Counted from the stretch's first letter, positions 17,308 through 25,880 are shown. The stretch: 39,877 nt of DNA from an uncultured Aeromonadales bacterium (GCA_902776275.1 CACYPI010000014.1:1-39877); one strand, 5' to 3'. Notes: generated from the sequence alone by a model not told the origin. Program-made: numbers and translations.

Positions 17308-17334
17308 GGCGCGGCCTTGCGCCGCGCCTTTTTT
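17308..17334 (+). terminator. Plus-strand intrinsic terminator
   Basis: An 8-bp GC-rich stem (17308-17315 with 17321-17328) is followed by six Ts on the plus strand. All nearby genes are on the minus strand, so it faces the wrong way for them. It may stop antisense transcription or end a small plus-strand RNA that includes the nested inverted repeat. Confidence 0.6.
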
Positions 17335-17337
17335 GGT

Positions 17338-17613
17338 TCAGCCTTGGGCTTGGGCAAAGAGCAGCATGCCCATCCTCAGCACCGCGATGATGGTGAAGGC
17401 GAGGTAGGCCGCGCGCTGCTTTTTAAAACCGAAGCGGGCGATGGCGTAGCCGATGAAGGGCAGCGCCAGGGCGCCGATGGAGCGCCCAAGGCGCGCCCAG
17501 AGTTCCTCCTGCGTGGTAAGGCCCGCGTAGGAGGGCCCCACGAGGTTGAACACCGCCACGGTCGCGATCATCGCGATGTAGAACGAAACGCGCTCGCGCG
17601 TCCAGGCGCTCAT
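17338..17613 (-). CDS. Small membrane protein of unknown function
   Basis: I do not recognise this gene. It encodes 91 residues with about two to three hydrophobic segments (around residues 10-30, 46-60 and 70-87), a basic stretch between the last two (RFGFKKQR) and no cysteines. It looks real: GGGAGGT precedes the ATG by six bases, and the ATG overlaps the sirtuin stop (ATGA), so it is translationally coupled to cobB. It is the last gene of the nlpI-arsR-iscS-pepB-cobB cluster. No function is proposed. Confidence 0.75.
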   Translation of the reverse strand: MSAWTRERVSFYIAMIATVAVFNLVGPSYAGLTTQEELWARLGRSIGALALPFIGYAIARFGFKKQRAAYLAFTIIAVLRMGMLLFAQAQG

Positions 17614-18344
17614 GCCGGGACCTCCCGGAGCGCCTGCCCGTCCAAAAGCAGCCGGTCCACGAAGGCCGGCACGGTTCTGGTGGCCTTGCCGTAGAGCCCG
17701 TAGTCAAACTGCGAGCCGGTCGCCGAGGGGGCGAGGTTGAACTCGACGCAGAGCGCGCCTGCGGCCTTGGCTATCTCGCAGAATCCCGCGGCCGGGTAGA
17801 CCACGCCCGAGGTGCCGATGGACATGAAGAGATCGCACTTTGAGAGCAGCTCCCCGATGCGGTCCATCTGGTAGGGCATTTCCTCGAAGAACACGATGTC
17901 CGGGCGGGTCTTCTGCCTGCCGCAGAGCGGGCATTGATCGTCCGGGTGCGAGTCGCCCTCGAAGGGGAAGCGCCTGCGGCAGGCGGTGCAGAGCATCGAG
18001 AAGAGGTAGCCGTGCATGTGGATGGGATCGGGGCTTCCGGCCAACTCGTGCATGTTGTCGATGTTCTGCGTGACCAATGAGGCGCTGCCGCCTGACTTTG
18101 CAGGCCACTCCTTTTGAAGCCTAGCGATGGCCAGGTGGGCGGCGTTTGGCTGCTTCTCCTTCACCTCGCGGCGCAGCTTGTTGTAGAAGTCGTGCACCTT
18201 CACTGGGTTTCTCACGAGCGCGGAGGGGACGCAGACGTCCTCGATGCGCTCGTTCTCCCAAAGCCCGGTCTCCGAGCGGAATACCGGGATCCCCGACTCG
18301 GCGGAGACCCCCGCGCCGGTGAGGATGACGATGTTCCTAAACAC
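17610..18344 (-). CDS. cobB: NAD-dependent protein deacylase, SIR2 family (CobB-like)
   Basis: A 244-residue sirtuin that would remove acyl groups from lysines using NAD. The NAD-binding GAGVSAESGIPVFR opens the protein, TQNIDNMHE follows near residue 95, the catalytic histidine is in HMHG, and a zinc site has two cysteine pairs (CTAC and CPLC). GTSGVVYPAAGF and VEFNL complete the family pattern, which is close to E. coli CobB. In the E. coli FYNARRR segment, Tyr92 and Arg95 bind succinyl-type acyl groups; here the segment reads FYNKLRR, so the Tyr is kept but Leu sits at the Arg position, with Arg one residue later. The GTG start at 18344 overlaps pepB by eight bases. Confidence 0.94.
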   Translation of the reverse strand: MFRNIVILTGAGVSAESGIPVFRSETGLWENERIEDVCVPSALVRNPVKVHDFYNKLRREVKEKQPNAAHLAIARLQKEWPAKSGGSASLVTQNIDNMHELAGSPDPIHMHGYLFSMLCTACRRRFPFEGDSHPDDQCPLCGRQKTRPDIVFFEEMPYQMDRIGELLSKCDLFMSIGTSGVVYPAAGFCEIAKAAGALCVEFNLAPSATGSQFDYGLYGKATRTVPAFVDRLLLDGQALREVPA

Positions 18345-19665
18345 CTATCTTCCCTCCCGAGAGCCAAAGTCCCAGGGGCGCGATGAGCGCCCCGGTGGGG
18401 CCGGGGGCGAGGAACGGGGAGCCCTCGGGCAGGTAGGCCGAGGAGAGATCCACGTGGATCCAGCCGATGTCCTTCTTCACGAAGTGGCCGAGGAAGGCCG
18501 CGGCGACGCTCGCCCCCGGAGCCGAGACGCCCGAGCCTGCGTTCTGCATGTCGGCGCGGCGGGACTTTAAGAAGCGGGAGTGGAAGGAGCACAGCGGCAT
18601 CTGCCAGAACATCTCGCGGCTCTCGTCGAAGGCCGCTGCCAGATCGGGATCCGGGCGGTTATCGCGCGTGAAGACGCAGCACATGTCGCGCCCCACCGCG
18701 GCCTTGGCGCTGCCGGTGAGCGTCGCGGCATCGACGATGGCGCGCGCCCCGTCGTCGCAGGCCTTGATGAGGCCGTCGGCGAGCACCAGGCGCCCCTCGG
18801 CGTCGGTGTCGTTGATCTCGACGCGGGTGCCGTCGGGGTAGCTGATGATGTCGCCGGGGACCATCGAGCCCGGGCCCACCATGTTGCGCGCGCACGGGAG
18901 GTAGGCGCGCACCCTCGAGGAGAGGCCGGTGGCGATTGCAAAGCATAGCGCCGCAGCCACGGTGACCGCGCCGGTCTTGTCGGTGCGCATGTCCTCCATG
19001 AACTTGCCGGGCTTCAAGTTGTACCCGCCCGAGTCGAAGGTGATGCCCTTGCCCACCACCGCGGTGAAGGGCGAGCTCTCGCTGCAGCCTTCTGGCATGT
19101 AGTCGATGATCCCCATGCAGGCGAGGCTGTCGGCGCCCACGGCGTTGAGCCCTGCAAAGCGCGAGAACTCCGGATCGCCCTTCCTGATGATCGCGGCCTC
19201 GCAGCTGCCGCCGAACTTGGATGCGGCCTTCTCGACCCAGTGGGCGCAGGATTGCACGACGGAGAGCGGATCGGCGTTGCGCGATCCGGTGTCGCAAAGC
19301 TCGCGGGCCTTGGAGACGATGCCGATGAGCGAGGAGAGGCGCTCGAGCCTGGCCTCGTCAAGCGGCAGCGCGACCTCGTACTCAGCAGCTCCGCCCAGGG
19401 CGCGCAGGAAGGAGTAGAGGTCGGCAAGCTCCGCCCCCTGCAGCGGCTGGAGCTTGAACCTCACCAGGCCTGCGCGGCAGAGCGCGCGGGCCGCGCGCAT
19501 GTAGGCCAATGGCTCGTCCTTGCGCACGAGCACGCCGACGCGGCCCTGGCCCTCTGGCACCACCTCGGTGCCCTCGGCGTAGCTCGCGCCCGCGCCGCCT
19601 TCGCGCATGACGGCCTCCACCATGCCCTCCGGGGCGTTCTTGACGCCGTAAAGCTTGATCTTCAT
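18337..19665 (-). CDS. pepB: Peptidase B, M17 leucyl-aminopeptidase family
   Basis: A cytoplasmic metallo-aminopeptidase of 442 residues. The metal and catalytic segments are clear: GKGITFDSGGYNLKP (Lys and Asp ligands), MRTDKTGA, and DTDAEGRLVLADGL (Asp/Glu ligands and catalytic Arg). The C-terminal half aligns by eye with E. coli PepB better than with PepA. The ATG at 19665 has GGAGG five bases upstream; an in-frame GTG at 19677 would overlap that site. In E. coli pepB also sits at the end of the isc gene cluster, so its place directly behind iscS is a conserved link. In the second metal motif the usual DMGGA reads DKTGA. Confidence 0.93.
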   Translation of the reverse strand: MKIKLYGVKNAPEGMVEAVMREGGAGASYAEGTEVVPEGQGRVGVLVRKDEPLAYMRAARALCRAGLVRFKLQPLQGAELADLYSFLRALGGAAEYEVALPLDEARLERLSSLIGIVSKARELCDTGSRNADPLSVVQSCAHWVEKAASKFGGSCEAAIIRKGDPEFSRFAGLNAVGADSLACMGIIDYMPEGCSESSPFTAVVGKGITFDSGGYNLKPGKFMEDMRTDKTGAVTVAAALCFAIATGLSSRVRAYLPCARNMVGPGSMVPGDIISYPDGTRVEINDTDAEGRLVLADGLIKACDDGARAIVDAATLTGSAKAAVGRDMCCVFTRDNRPDPDLAAAFDESREMFWQMPLCSFHSRFLKSRRADMQNAGSGVSAPGASVAAAFLGHFVKKDIGWIHVDLSSAYLPEGSPFLAPGPTGALIAPLGLWLSGGKIGV

Positions 19666-19696
19666 GATTGCCTCCACAGGTTCGGGCCTTGGCCCT

Positions 19697-20869
19697 TCAA
19701 ATCCTAAGTTTATCGACAGCCTGCCTTATGGCCGCCGCCGCCTCGTCCACCTCTTGCGCCGTGGTGAACCTGCCAAGCGAAAGCCTAAGCGAGGCGCGGG
19801 CGAGATCGCCGGGAAGCCCGATCGCCGTGAGCACGTACGAGGGCTTGAGATCCGACGAGGAGCAGGCAGAGCCTGCCGACGCGGCCACGCGCAGCGAAAG
19901 CTCGGGGAGCAGCCTGCGCCCGTCGATGCCCTGGAAGCTCACCGAGAGGATCCCCGGCACGCGGTGATCGGAGCTTCCGTTGACGATGCATCCCGGGATC
20001 GGCCTTAGGGCATCCTCGAGGCGTTTTCTCAAGTCCCCGATGCGCCTTGCGTCCTGCGCGCCTTCTTTTTCCATTATTTCAAAAGCCATGCCCATTCCGG
20101 CAACCTCGTGTGTCGGAACTGTGCCGCCGCGCAAGCCTTTTTCCTGCCCGCCGCCCATGATGAGCGGGCGCAGCGGGACTGACTGCGCGCGCTGCACGTA
20201 GAGGGCGCCGACGCCCTTGGGGCCGCAGATCTTCTCGGAGGTGAGAGTGGCCATCGAGATCTGCGAGGCATCGAAGTCCGTCCTCGCGTAGCCCGCGCTC
20301 TGCGCCGTGTCGGTGTGGAAGAAGGCCCCGCGCTCGCGGGCGGCCTTGGCGATGGCGTGCACGTCGCTCACCGTGCCGAGCACGCTGTTGGCCTGGGCGA
20401 TGGACACCAGGAAGGTGTCGCCATCCAGCGCCTCCTCGACCTGCGAAACGCTGATGGACCCATCGCGCTGCGGGCGCAGGCGCACCACCTCGTAGCCCTC
20501 CTGCTCGAGCTCGTCGCAGGCCTCGAGCACCGCCTTGTGCTCTATCTGCGAGGTGATGACGCGCCGCCTTTTGTCGCCCTTGAGCCTCAAGGCCTTGGCA
20601 AGGCCAAGGATCGCCAGGTTGTTCGCCTCAGTGGCCCCGGAGGTGAAGGTGATCTCAAGGGGGCTTGCGCCCACAAGGGATGCCACGCGCGCGCGGGCCT
20701 CCTCGACCTTCTCGGCCGCCTCCCAGCCGTAGGCGTGATCCTTTGAATGGGGGTTGGCGAAGGCGCCGCCTATCTCAAGGCAGGAGACCATCTCCTTGAT
20801 GACGCGGGGATCGCAGGGGGTCGCCGCGGCGTAGTCGAGGTACGCCGGGCGCTTTTTTGAATTGTTCAT
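19697..20869 (-). CDS. iscS: Cysteine desulfurase IscS
   Basis: A PLP enzyme that takes sulfur from cysteine for Fe-S clusters, thiolated tRNA and other cofactors. The 390-residue protein matches group I IscS: YLDYAAATPCDPRV at the start, FTSGATEANNLAI near 80, EHKAVL near 110, HTDTAQSAG near 190, the PLP-binding lysine in TSEKICGPKG near 213, and the catalytic cysteine in GSACSSSDLKPSYVL near 336. The residue before the lysine is Glu where IscS normally has His. The ATG at 20869 begins MNNSKKRPAYLD; the frame is open far upstream but that part is antisense-like and overlaps the ArsR gene. iscU, iscA and the hsc genes are not adjacent. Confidence 0.95.
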   Translation of the reverse strand: MNNSKKRPAYLDYAAATPCDPRVIKEMVSCLEIGGAFANPHSKDHAYGWEAAEKVEEARARVASLVGASPLEITFTSGATEANNLAILGLAKALRLKGDKRRRVITSQIEHKAVLEACDELEQEGYEVVRLRPQRDGSISVSQVEEALDGDTFLVSIAQANSVLGTVSDVHAIAKAARERGAFFHTDTAQSAGYARTDFDASQISMATLTSEKICGPKGVGALYVQRAQSVPLRPLIMGGGQEKGLRGGTVPTHEVAGMGMAFEIMEKEGAQDARRIGDLRKRLEDALRPIPGCIVNGSSDHRVPGILSVSFQGIDGRRLLPELSLRVAASAGSACSSSDLKPSYVLTAIGLPGDLARASLRLSLGRFTTAQEVDEAAAAIRQAVDKLRI

Positions 20870-20880
20870 TGGACCTGGGC

Positions 20881-21234
20881 CTATTCGTGGATGTGGGTGA
20901 CGGCCATCGCGAAGACCTTCTCGACGTGGTCGTCGTTTAAGGCGTAGAAGACGCGCTTGCCGTCGCGCTTGATGCGCAAGAGCTTGTTCAGGCGCATCTT
21001 GCTCAGCTGGTGGGACACCGCGCTCTTGGTGAGCCCCAGGAGCCTTGCCAGATCGGAGACGCACAGCCAGCGGTGCTGCTGGAGCGCGTCGACGATGCGG
21101 ATCCTGGTGGGGTCTGAGAGCGCGCTGAAGAACTCGGACATGATCTCCACGTCGTCGTCCGGGAGCATGCGCTCGCTCAGCGACTCGATCTCCATCGGAG
21201 TGAGGCTGTCGTCCTGGATGTCGCCTACCCTCAT
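20881..21234 (-). CDS. ArsR/SmtB-family metal-sensing repressor
   Basis: A 117-residue winged-helix repressor: FFSALSDPTRIRIVDAL, then the recognition region LARLLGLTKSAVSHQLSKM and the wing RIKRDGKRVFYAL. The C-terminal helix carries D101, H103, H114 and E117 with exactly the D-x-H-x10-H-x2-E/H spacing of the alpha-5 zinc site of SmtB/CzrA, so a zinc sensor is the best reading. The ArsR-type cysteine motif is absent (LCVSDL instead of LCVCDL). The start at 21234 has GGAGGT upstream. It lies 17 bases after nlpI and 11 before iscS, the place iscR holds in E. coli relative to iscS. It could repress its own operon; no operator is identified. Confidence 0.9.
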   Translation of the reverse strand: MRVGDIQDDSLTPMEIESLSERMLPDDDVEIMSEFFSALSDPTRIRIVDALQQHRWLCVSDLARLLGLTKSAVSHQLSKMRLNKLLRIKRDGKRVFYALNDDHVEKVFAMAVTHIHE

Positions 21235-21251
21235 GGGACCTCCGGCTTTAG

Positions 21252-22253
21252 CTAGAGTCCGGAACCGCCGGACGCGGCGGGGCCGGCCCCTGCGGGCAGG
21301 CCGTACTTCTGCTTTATCGAGCGGATCTCGCGCAGCGCGTAGCGGTACTCGAGGAAGCCGTAGCGGTGGGTCGCCGCGCACAGCGAGAAGTAGTCGCAGG
21401 CGAGCGCGTCGTCCCCGTCCATCTGCGAAAGCTTTCCTACATAGAAGTAGCCCTCGCACAGATGGTCGGCGTAGTCGTCGGGGCGATCCTGCGAGGCCTT
21501 GATGCGCGCGAAGAACTCCTTGAGCGGCAACTCGCCGCAGTAGAGCCTCACCACGTCAAAGCCCCAGTTGTCACCGGCGGCCTGGGCGGGGGTTGCCGCG
21601 TAGCGGCGCTTCAAGTTCGCAAGCGCCTTGTCCCTGCCCAGGGCCCTCTCCTCGCACAGGAAGAGCCAGAGCTGGCGGTAGGGATCGGAGCGGTCGGCCT
21701 TGTAGAAGGCCTCGAAATCCGGCAGCGCCACCTGCGGGCGCCCTGCGTAGTAGAGCACGATGCCGCGGCTGAAGTTGACGTAGCGGTCGCTGCCGTCGAG
21801 CTCGAGGCTCGAGTCGAAGGCGTCGAGCGCCTCCTGGTAGCGGCCGTCCTCGGCAAAGTAGATCCCGATGAAGTTGTAGGGCGCGGCGTACTTGCGGTTC
21901 TCAACCAGCGCGTTCATGAACATCGTGCGCGCGGTCGCCTCGAGCCCCAGGCGGTCGTAGATGATCCCAAGCTCATAGAAGACCTCGGCGCGCTCGCGAT
22001 GCGTGCGCGCCTTGGTGTCGAGGAGCTGCGAGACGTTGAAGAGCAGAGCCTGATCGCGCTCGGAGGAGCCGTAGAACGGCTGCGGGAACATCACGTACTC
22101 GGCAGGCACGCGGAAGGGCCCGCCGGGCCTTGCCTTTTCAGGATCAGGCCCGGCCTGGCCGGTGGACGAGCAGGCCGAGAGGGCGGCTGCAAGCACAAGG
22201 CCCGCGGCGACCATGGCGCCGCGGGCCTTTGCGGCGCGGAATAGGCGTTTCAC
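21252..22253 (-). CDS. nlpI: Outer-membrane lipoprotein NlpI, TPR adaptor
   Basis: A 333-residue TPR lipoprotein. The lipobox LSAC is near residue 28. ELGIIYDRLGLEATARTMF, YNFIGIYFAEDGRYQEALDAFDSSLELD and RGIVLYYAGR align well with E. coli NlpI, which brings peptidoglycan endopeptidases to the protease Prc and organises hydrolase complexes. It is about 40 residues longer than E. coli NlpI because of an N-terminal linker and a Gly/Ala/Ser-rich end. The GTG at 22253 is chosen because it provides the basic residues (KRLFR) a lipoprotein signal needs; the next ATG lacks them. It lies 18 bases after secF and just ahead of the zinc-sensor gene. Confidence 0.9.
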   Translation of the reverse strand: MKRLFRAAKARGAMVAAGLVLAAALSACSSTGQAGPDPEKARPGGPFRVPAEYVMFPQPFYGSSERDQALLFNVSQLLDTKARTHRERAEVFYELGIIYDRLGLEATARTMFMNALVENRKYAAPYNFIGIYFAEDGRYQEALDAFDSSLELDGSDRYVNFSRGIVLYYAGRPQVALPDFEAFYKADRSDPYRQLWLFLCEERALGRDKALANLKRRYAATPAQAAGDNWGFDVVRLYCGELPLKEFFARIKASQDRPDDYADHLCEGYFYVGKLSQMDGDDALACDYFSLCAATHRYGFLEYRYALREIRSIKQKYGLPAGAGPAASGGSGL

Positions 22254-22271
22254 GCTGGGAACCCCTGGGAC

Positions 22272-23219
22272 TTAGTCCATGGACTCCATGATGTCGGTCT
22301 CCTTCTTCTCGACCTTGCGCGGGATCAGGTTCTGGCGGGTGATCCCCAGGAGCAGCGTCCAGGTGGAGGCCACGTAGATGGAGGTGAAGGTGCCGAACAC
22401 GATGCCGACGAAGAGGGCGAGGGCGAAGCCGTAGATCATGTCGCCGCCGAAGATCATCAGCGAGACCACGGTGATCAGGGTGGTGCCCGAGGTCACGATG
22501 GTTCTCGAGAGGGTCTGGGTCAGCGAGATGTCGAACATGCGCTCCATGCCGATGTTGCGCGGCAGCCTGGTCGCGTTCTCGCGCACGCGGTCGAACACGA
22601 CGATCTTGTCGTTGAGCGAGTAGCCCACTACGGTGAGCACGGCGGCCAGCACGGTCAGGTCGTACTCGATCTGGAAGAACGAGAACACGCCGAGCACCAC
22701 GATGACGTCGTAGGTCAGCGAGATCACCGCGCCCGTCGCCATCCTCCACTCGAAGCGGAAGGCGATGTACGCGAGGATCGCGATCAACGACACCACGATG
22801 GCGAGGATGCCGCTCTCGACGAGCTCGGCGCCGACGGCCGGGCCGACGTACTCCGAGCGCATGAGCTTGACCTCGGGGTCGAGGCTCCTGGAGGCCGAGA
22901 GGATGCTGTTGGTGGCCGACTGCTGGTTGATGCCGTCCTTAGGGGCAACGCGGACCATCACGTCGGAGCTCGAGCCCGCGTACTGCACGGTGCCGTCGAT
23001 GCCCTGCTTGAGGTAGGCCTTGCGGACATCCTCGAGGTCGACGGCCTTGGAGTACTGGGTCTCGACGACGATGCCGCCGGTGAAGTCCAGGCCCCAGTTG
23101 AGGCCCTTGACGGCCATCGAGACGATGCTGGCGATGACGAGGCCCAGGCATATGAGCTCGATGAAGATCTTGATCCTCATGAAGGGGATCACGACCCCTT
23201 CCTTGATGAACTGCAGCAT
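22272..23219 (-). CDS. secF: Protein translocase subunit SecF
   Basis: SecF is the RND-type inner-membrane partner of SecD; together they use proton flow to pull exported proteins into the periplasm. The 315-residue protein has six membrane segments, a first periplasmic domain (LNWGLDFTGGIVVETQY) and the conserved VGYSLNDKIVVFDRVRENATRL region. Its length is normal. It starts 10 bases after secD and its end lies close to nlpI, so read-through into the nlpI cluster is possible. Confidence 0.98.
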   Translation of the reverse strand: MLQFIKEGVVIPFMRIKIFIELICLGLVIASIVSMAVKGLNWGLDFTGGIVVETQYSKAVDLEDVRKAYLKQGIDGTVQYAGSSSDVMVRVAPKDGINQQSATNSILSASRSLDPEVKLMRSEYVGPAVGAELVESGILAIVVSLIAILAYIAFRFEWRMATGAVISLTYDVIVVLGVFSFFQIEYDLTVLAAVLTVVGYSLNDKIVVFDRVRENATRLPRNIGMERMFDISLTQTLSRTIVTSGTTLITVVSLMIFGGDMIYGFALALFVGIVFGTFTSIYVASTWTLLLGITRQNLIPRKVEKKETDIMESMD

Positions 23220-23229
23220 GCTTGCCTCC

Positions 23230-25107
23230 TTAAATGCTCAGGGTCTTGAGGTTGGCGCGGCCGCCCCAGATCCAGTTGACGATCGCGCGGCACGCGGTCA
23301 CGGCCGTGAACATGGAGCTGGCCAGGCCGATCATCAGCACCAGGGCGAAGCCCTTGACCGAGCCGGTGCCCACCATGAAGAGGATGAGGCCGGTGATGAA
23401 GGTGGTGATGTTCGAGTCGGCGATGGTCACGAAGGCCCGCGAGTAGCCCTCGTTGATGGCAGCCTGCACCGGCCTGCCGGCGCGCAGCTCCTCGCGGATG
23501 CGCTCGTAGATGAGCACGTTCGCATCGACTGCCATGCCCAGCGTCAGCACGATGCCGGCGATGCCCGGCAGCGTCATCGTGGCGCCCGGGATCATCGACA
23601 TGACGCCGACGATGAGCACCATGTTGAACACCAGCGCCAGGTCGGCGATGAAGCCGAAGGCCTTGTAGTAGACGATCATGAAGAGCACCAGGAAGATCAT
23701 GCCGTAGAGCATGGCCTTCATGCCGTTGTCGATGTTCTGCTGGCCAAGGGACGGTCCGATGGTGCGCTCCTCGACGATCTGGATCGGGGCGATCAGGGCG
23801 CCGGCGCGCAGCAGCAGCGCCAGGTTGTGGGCTTCCTTCACCGAGTCGATGCCGGTGATGCGGAAGCTCGAGCCCAGGCGGGTCTGGATGGTCGCAACGT
23901 TGATGATCTGCTCGACCTTCTTGAACTTGGGCTTGTAGCCCGGATCGCCGGGCTTGAGCGCATTGGGATCATCGTCCTGGATCACCTTGTACTCGATGAA
24001 GTTGGTGGCCATCGGCTTGCCGACGTTGTCCTTGGTGAAGTTGGACATGATGTTGCCGCCGCGCGAGTCGAGGCTGATGTTCACCTGCGGGCGGCCGTTC
24101 TCGTCGGCGCTCGAGGAGGCGTCCACGATGTGGTCGCCGGTTAAGATCACCTGCTTTGCGACCACCACCGGGTAGTGCCTGGCGTCGTAGAGCACCTCGG
24201 TGCCCGCGGGCACATGGCCCTGGGCCGCGGCGGCCACGTCGGCGGTGTTGTCAACGAGCCTGAACTCCAGCGTGGCGGTGGCGCCCAGGATCTCCTTGGC
24301 CCTGGCGGTGTCCTGGATGCCCGGGAGCTCGACCACCACGCGGTCGGCGCCCTGGCGCTGCACCAGCGGCTCGGCGACGCCCAGCTCGTTGACGCGGTTT
24401 CTGATGATGTTGATGTTCTGGTCGACCGCGTTGGTGCGGACCTCGGAGAGCTTCTGCGGGGTCATGGTCGCGCGAATGAAGAAGCGGTCGTCCTGATCGT
24501 AGCCTTGGAGCTTGAAGTCCTTGTGCTTGGAGGTCAGAAGCGAGAGCGCGTCGTCGCGGGTCTTGGAGTCGCGGAAGGCCACGACCACGCTGTCGCCCTC
24601 GGCGCGGGCGCCTGAAAGGCGGATGCCGTTGTTGCGCAGCTCGGTGCGGAAGTCGTTGACGAGCTGGTCGGTCATCTTCTTCATGGCAGCGTCCATGTCC
24701 ACTTCCATGAGGAAGTGCACGCCGCCGCGCAGGTCAAGGCCGAGCTTCAGGGGGTGCATGCCCAGCGAGCGCATCCAGGCGGGGGTGGCCGGCGCGAGGT
24801 TCAACGCGGTGATGTAGTTCTCGCCCAGGGCCTTGGATGCCAGGTCGCGGGCGACCAGCTGATCCTCGGTGGTGTTGAAGCGGACCATGAGCTGGCCGTT
24901 TTCAAGCTCGTAGCGGGCCTTTATCCCGGCGCCGTCGAGCGCCTTCTGCACCGACCCCATGGCAGCTGAGTCCACGTCAAGGCCGTGCGCGCCCGAGACC
25001 TGCAGCGCGGGATCCTCGCCGTACAGGTTGGGCAGAGCGTAAAAGGCGCCGATCAGGATGATCAGCACCACCATCACGTTCTTCCAAAGCGGAAACTTGT
25101 TTTGCAC
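23230..25107 (-). CDS. secD: Protein translocase subunit SecD
   Basis: A 625-residue partner of SecF with an N-terminal membrane helix, the large periplasmic P1 domain ([21 protein letters not shown]) and six-helix RND core. [21 protein letters not shown] carries the conserved Asp-containing helix. The start is a GTG at 25107 with only a weak ribosome-binding site (AGA some bases upstream). A strong hairpin stands between yajC and this gene and may lower its expression relative to yajC. Normal length. Confidence 0.98.
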   Translation of the reverse strand: MQNKFPLWKNVMVVLIILIGAFYALPNLYGEDPALQVSGAHGLDVDSAAMGSVQKALDGAGIKARYELENGQLMVRFNTTEDQLVARDLASKALGENYITALNLAPATPAWMRSLGMHPLKLGLDLRGGVHFLMEVDMDAAMKKMTDQLVNDFRTELRNNGIRLSGARAEGDSVVVAFRDSKTRDDALSLLTSKHKDFKLQGYDQDDRFFIRATMTPQKLSEVRTNAVDQNINIIRNRVNELGVAEPLVQRQGADRVVVELPGIQDTARAKEILGATATLEFRLVDNTADVAAAAQGHVPAGTEVLYDARHYPVVVAKQVILTGDHIVDASSSADENGRPQVNISLDSRGGNIMSNFTKDNVGKPMATNFIEYKVIQDDDPNALKPGDPGYKPKFKKVEQIINVATIQTRLGSSFRITGIDSVKEAHNLALLLRAGALIAPIQIVEERTIGPSLGQQNIDNGMKAMLYGMIFLVLFMIVYYKAFGFIADLALVFNMVLIVGVMSMIPGATMTLPGIAGIVLTLGMAVDANVLIYERIREELRAGRPVQAAINEGYSRAFVTIADSNITTFITGLILFMVGTGSVKGFALVLMIGLASSMFTAVTACRAIVNWIWGGRANLKTLSI

Positions 25108-25152
25108 TTTATATCTCTGCTGATGCGCCGGCTCGGCCGCGCGCTCTTGTGG

Positions 25153-25187
25153 GAAAACCAGGCCGCGCCGGGTTGCCCGGCGCGGCC
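25153..25187 (-). terminator. Hairpin between yajC and secD, possible attenuator
   Basis: A perfect 12-bp GC-only stem with a three-base loop (25161-25172 with 25176-25187) follows the yajC stop by 16 bases. On the minus strand it is followed by TGGTTTTCCC, a short U tract. It would act as a partial terminator inside an operon whose genes are normally co-transcribed. Confidence 0.6.
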
Positions 25188-25203
25188 GCTTGAAAGGAGG
25201 CTG

Positions 25204-25719
25204 TTACTTGGCCTGCCCTTCCTTCTCCTCGGCAGGCTGCTCCCCAGCCTTGTCCTCGGCACTCTTTTCAGCCTTGGGCTCGAGCTTGGCCTCTACGGCC
25301 TTGGGCTCGCTCTTGGCCTCGGCGGCCTTCTCCTGGCGCTTGCCGCCCTTCTGGTTCTTCACGGCCTTCTTGTCGACGGCCACGGAGATCAGGGTGCCGC
25401 GGGGCAGCACGGCGACGATGTAGTTGCGCTTCATCTGCAGCACGGTGCCCTCGGACACGGCCACGAGCACGTACTCGCGGTTGTCGGGGAGCTTGGTGAT
25501 GCGGCCGGCGATGCCGCCGTTGGTCAGGACCTCGTCGCCCACAGCCAGGTTGTCCAGGAGCTTCTGCATCTCTTTGCGCTTCTTGTTGTTAGGACGCATG
25601 ATGAAGAAGTAGATGGCGATCATGCACACCGCGAGGACGATGATCATGCTGAAGTCGCCGCCGGCCTGGCCCGCTGCGGGGGCGGCATCGGCTGCATAAG
25701 CCTGGGAGATTATGTTCAT
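25204..25719 (-). CDS. yajC: Sec translocon accessory protein YajC, with a long charged tail
   Basis: YajC is a small single-pass membrane protein that associates with SecDF. The membrane helix (about residues 24-40) runs into the hallmark FFIMRPNNKKRKEMQKLLDNL, and GDEVLTNGGIAGRI follows. The core ends near residue 110, the normal full length; this protein has 171. The additional 60 residues are Lys/Glu/Ala/Pro-rich repeats of the type KAVEAKLEPKAEKSAEDKA, likely disordered. GGAA precedes the ATG. It lies 213 bases after tgt. Confidence 0.96.
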   Translation of the reverse strand: MNIISQAYAADAAPAAGQAGGDFSMIIVLAVCMIAIYFFIMRPNNKKRKEMQKLLDNLAVGDEVLTNGGIAGRITKLPDNREYVLVAVSEGTVLQMKRNYIVAVLPRGTLISVAVDKKAVKNQKGGKRQEKAAEAKSEPKAVEAKLEPKAEKSAEDKAGEQPAEEKEGQAK

Positions 25720-25880
25720 TGCTTGTTCCTGTAAAAATGGAGCGCTGGAGGCGCTGGCGTATTGCGGTCAGTCAGTTGACAACCTGCCAACTATAGCACA
25801 AAAAGTGTGAGCTATCGCCCACTCCGGCAGGCCGGGGATCGCCGCGGGAATGCCGTTCCAGGGCGCCCTTGCGCAGGGCG

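Noticed and set aside
20870..21064. N-terminal extension of IscS
   Set aside because: The 65 upstream codons overlap the ArsR gene in another frame and read as Arg/Pro/Gly-rich shadow sequence; the family start MNNSKKRPAYLD at 20869 is better.
21235..21459. N-terminal extension of the ArsR repressor
   Set aside because: It overlaps the conserved end of nlpI in another frame; the ATG at 21234 has GGAGGT upstream and gives the normal family length.
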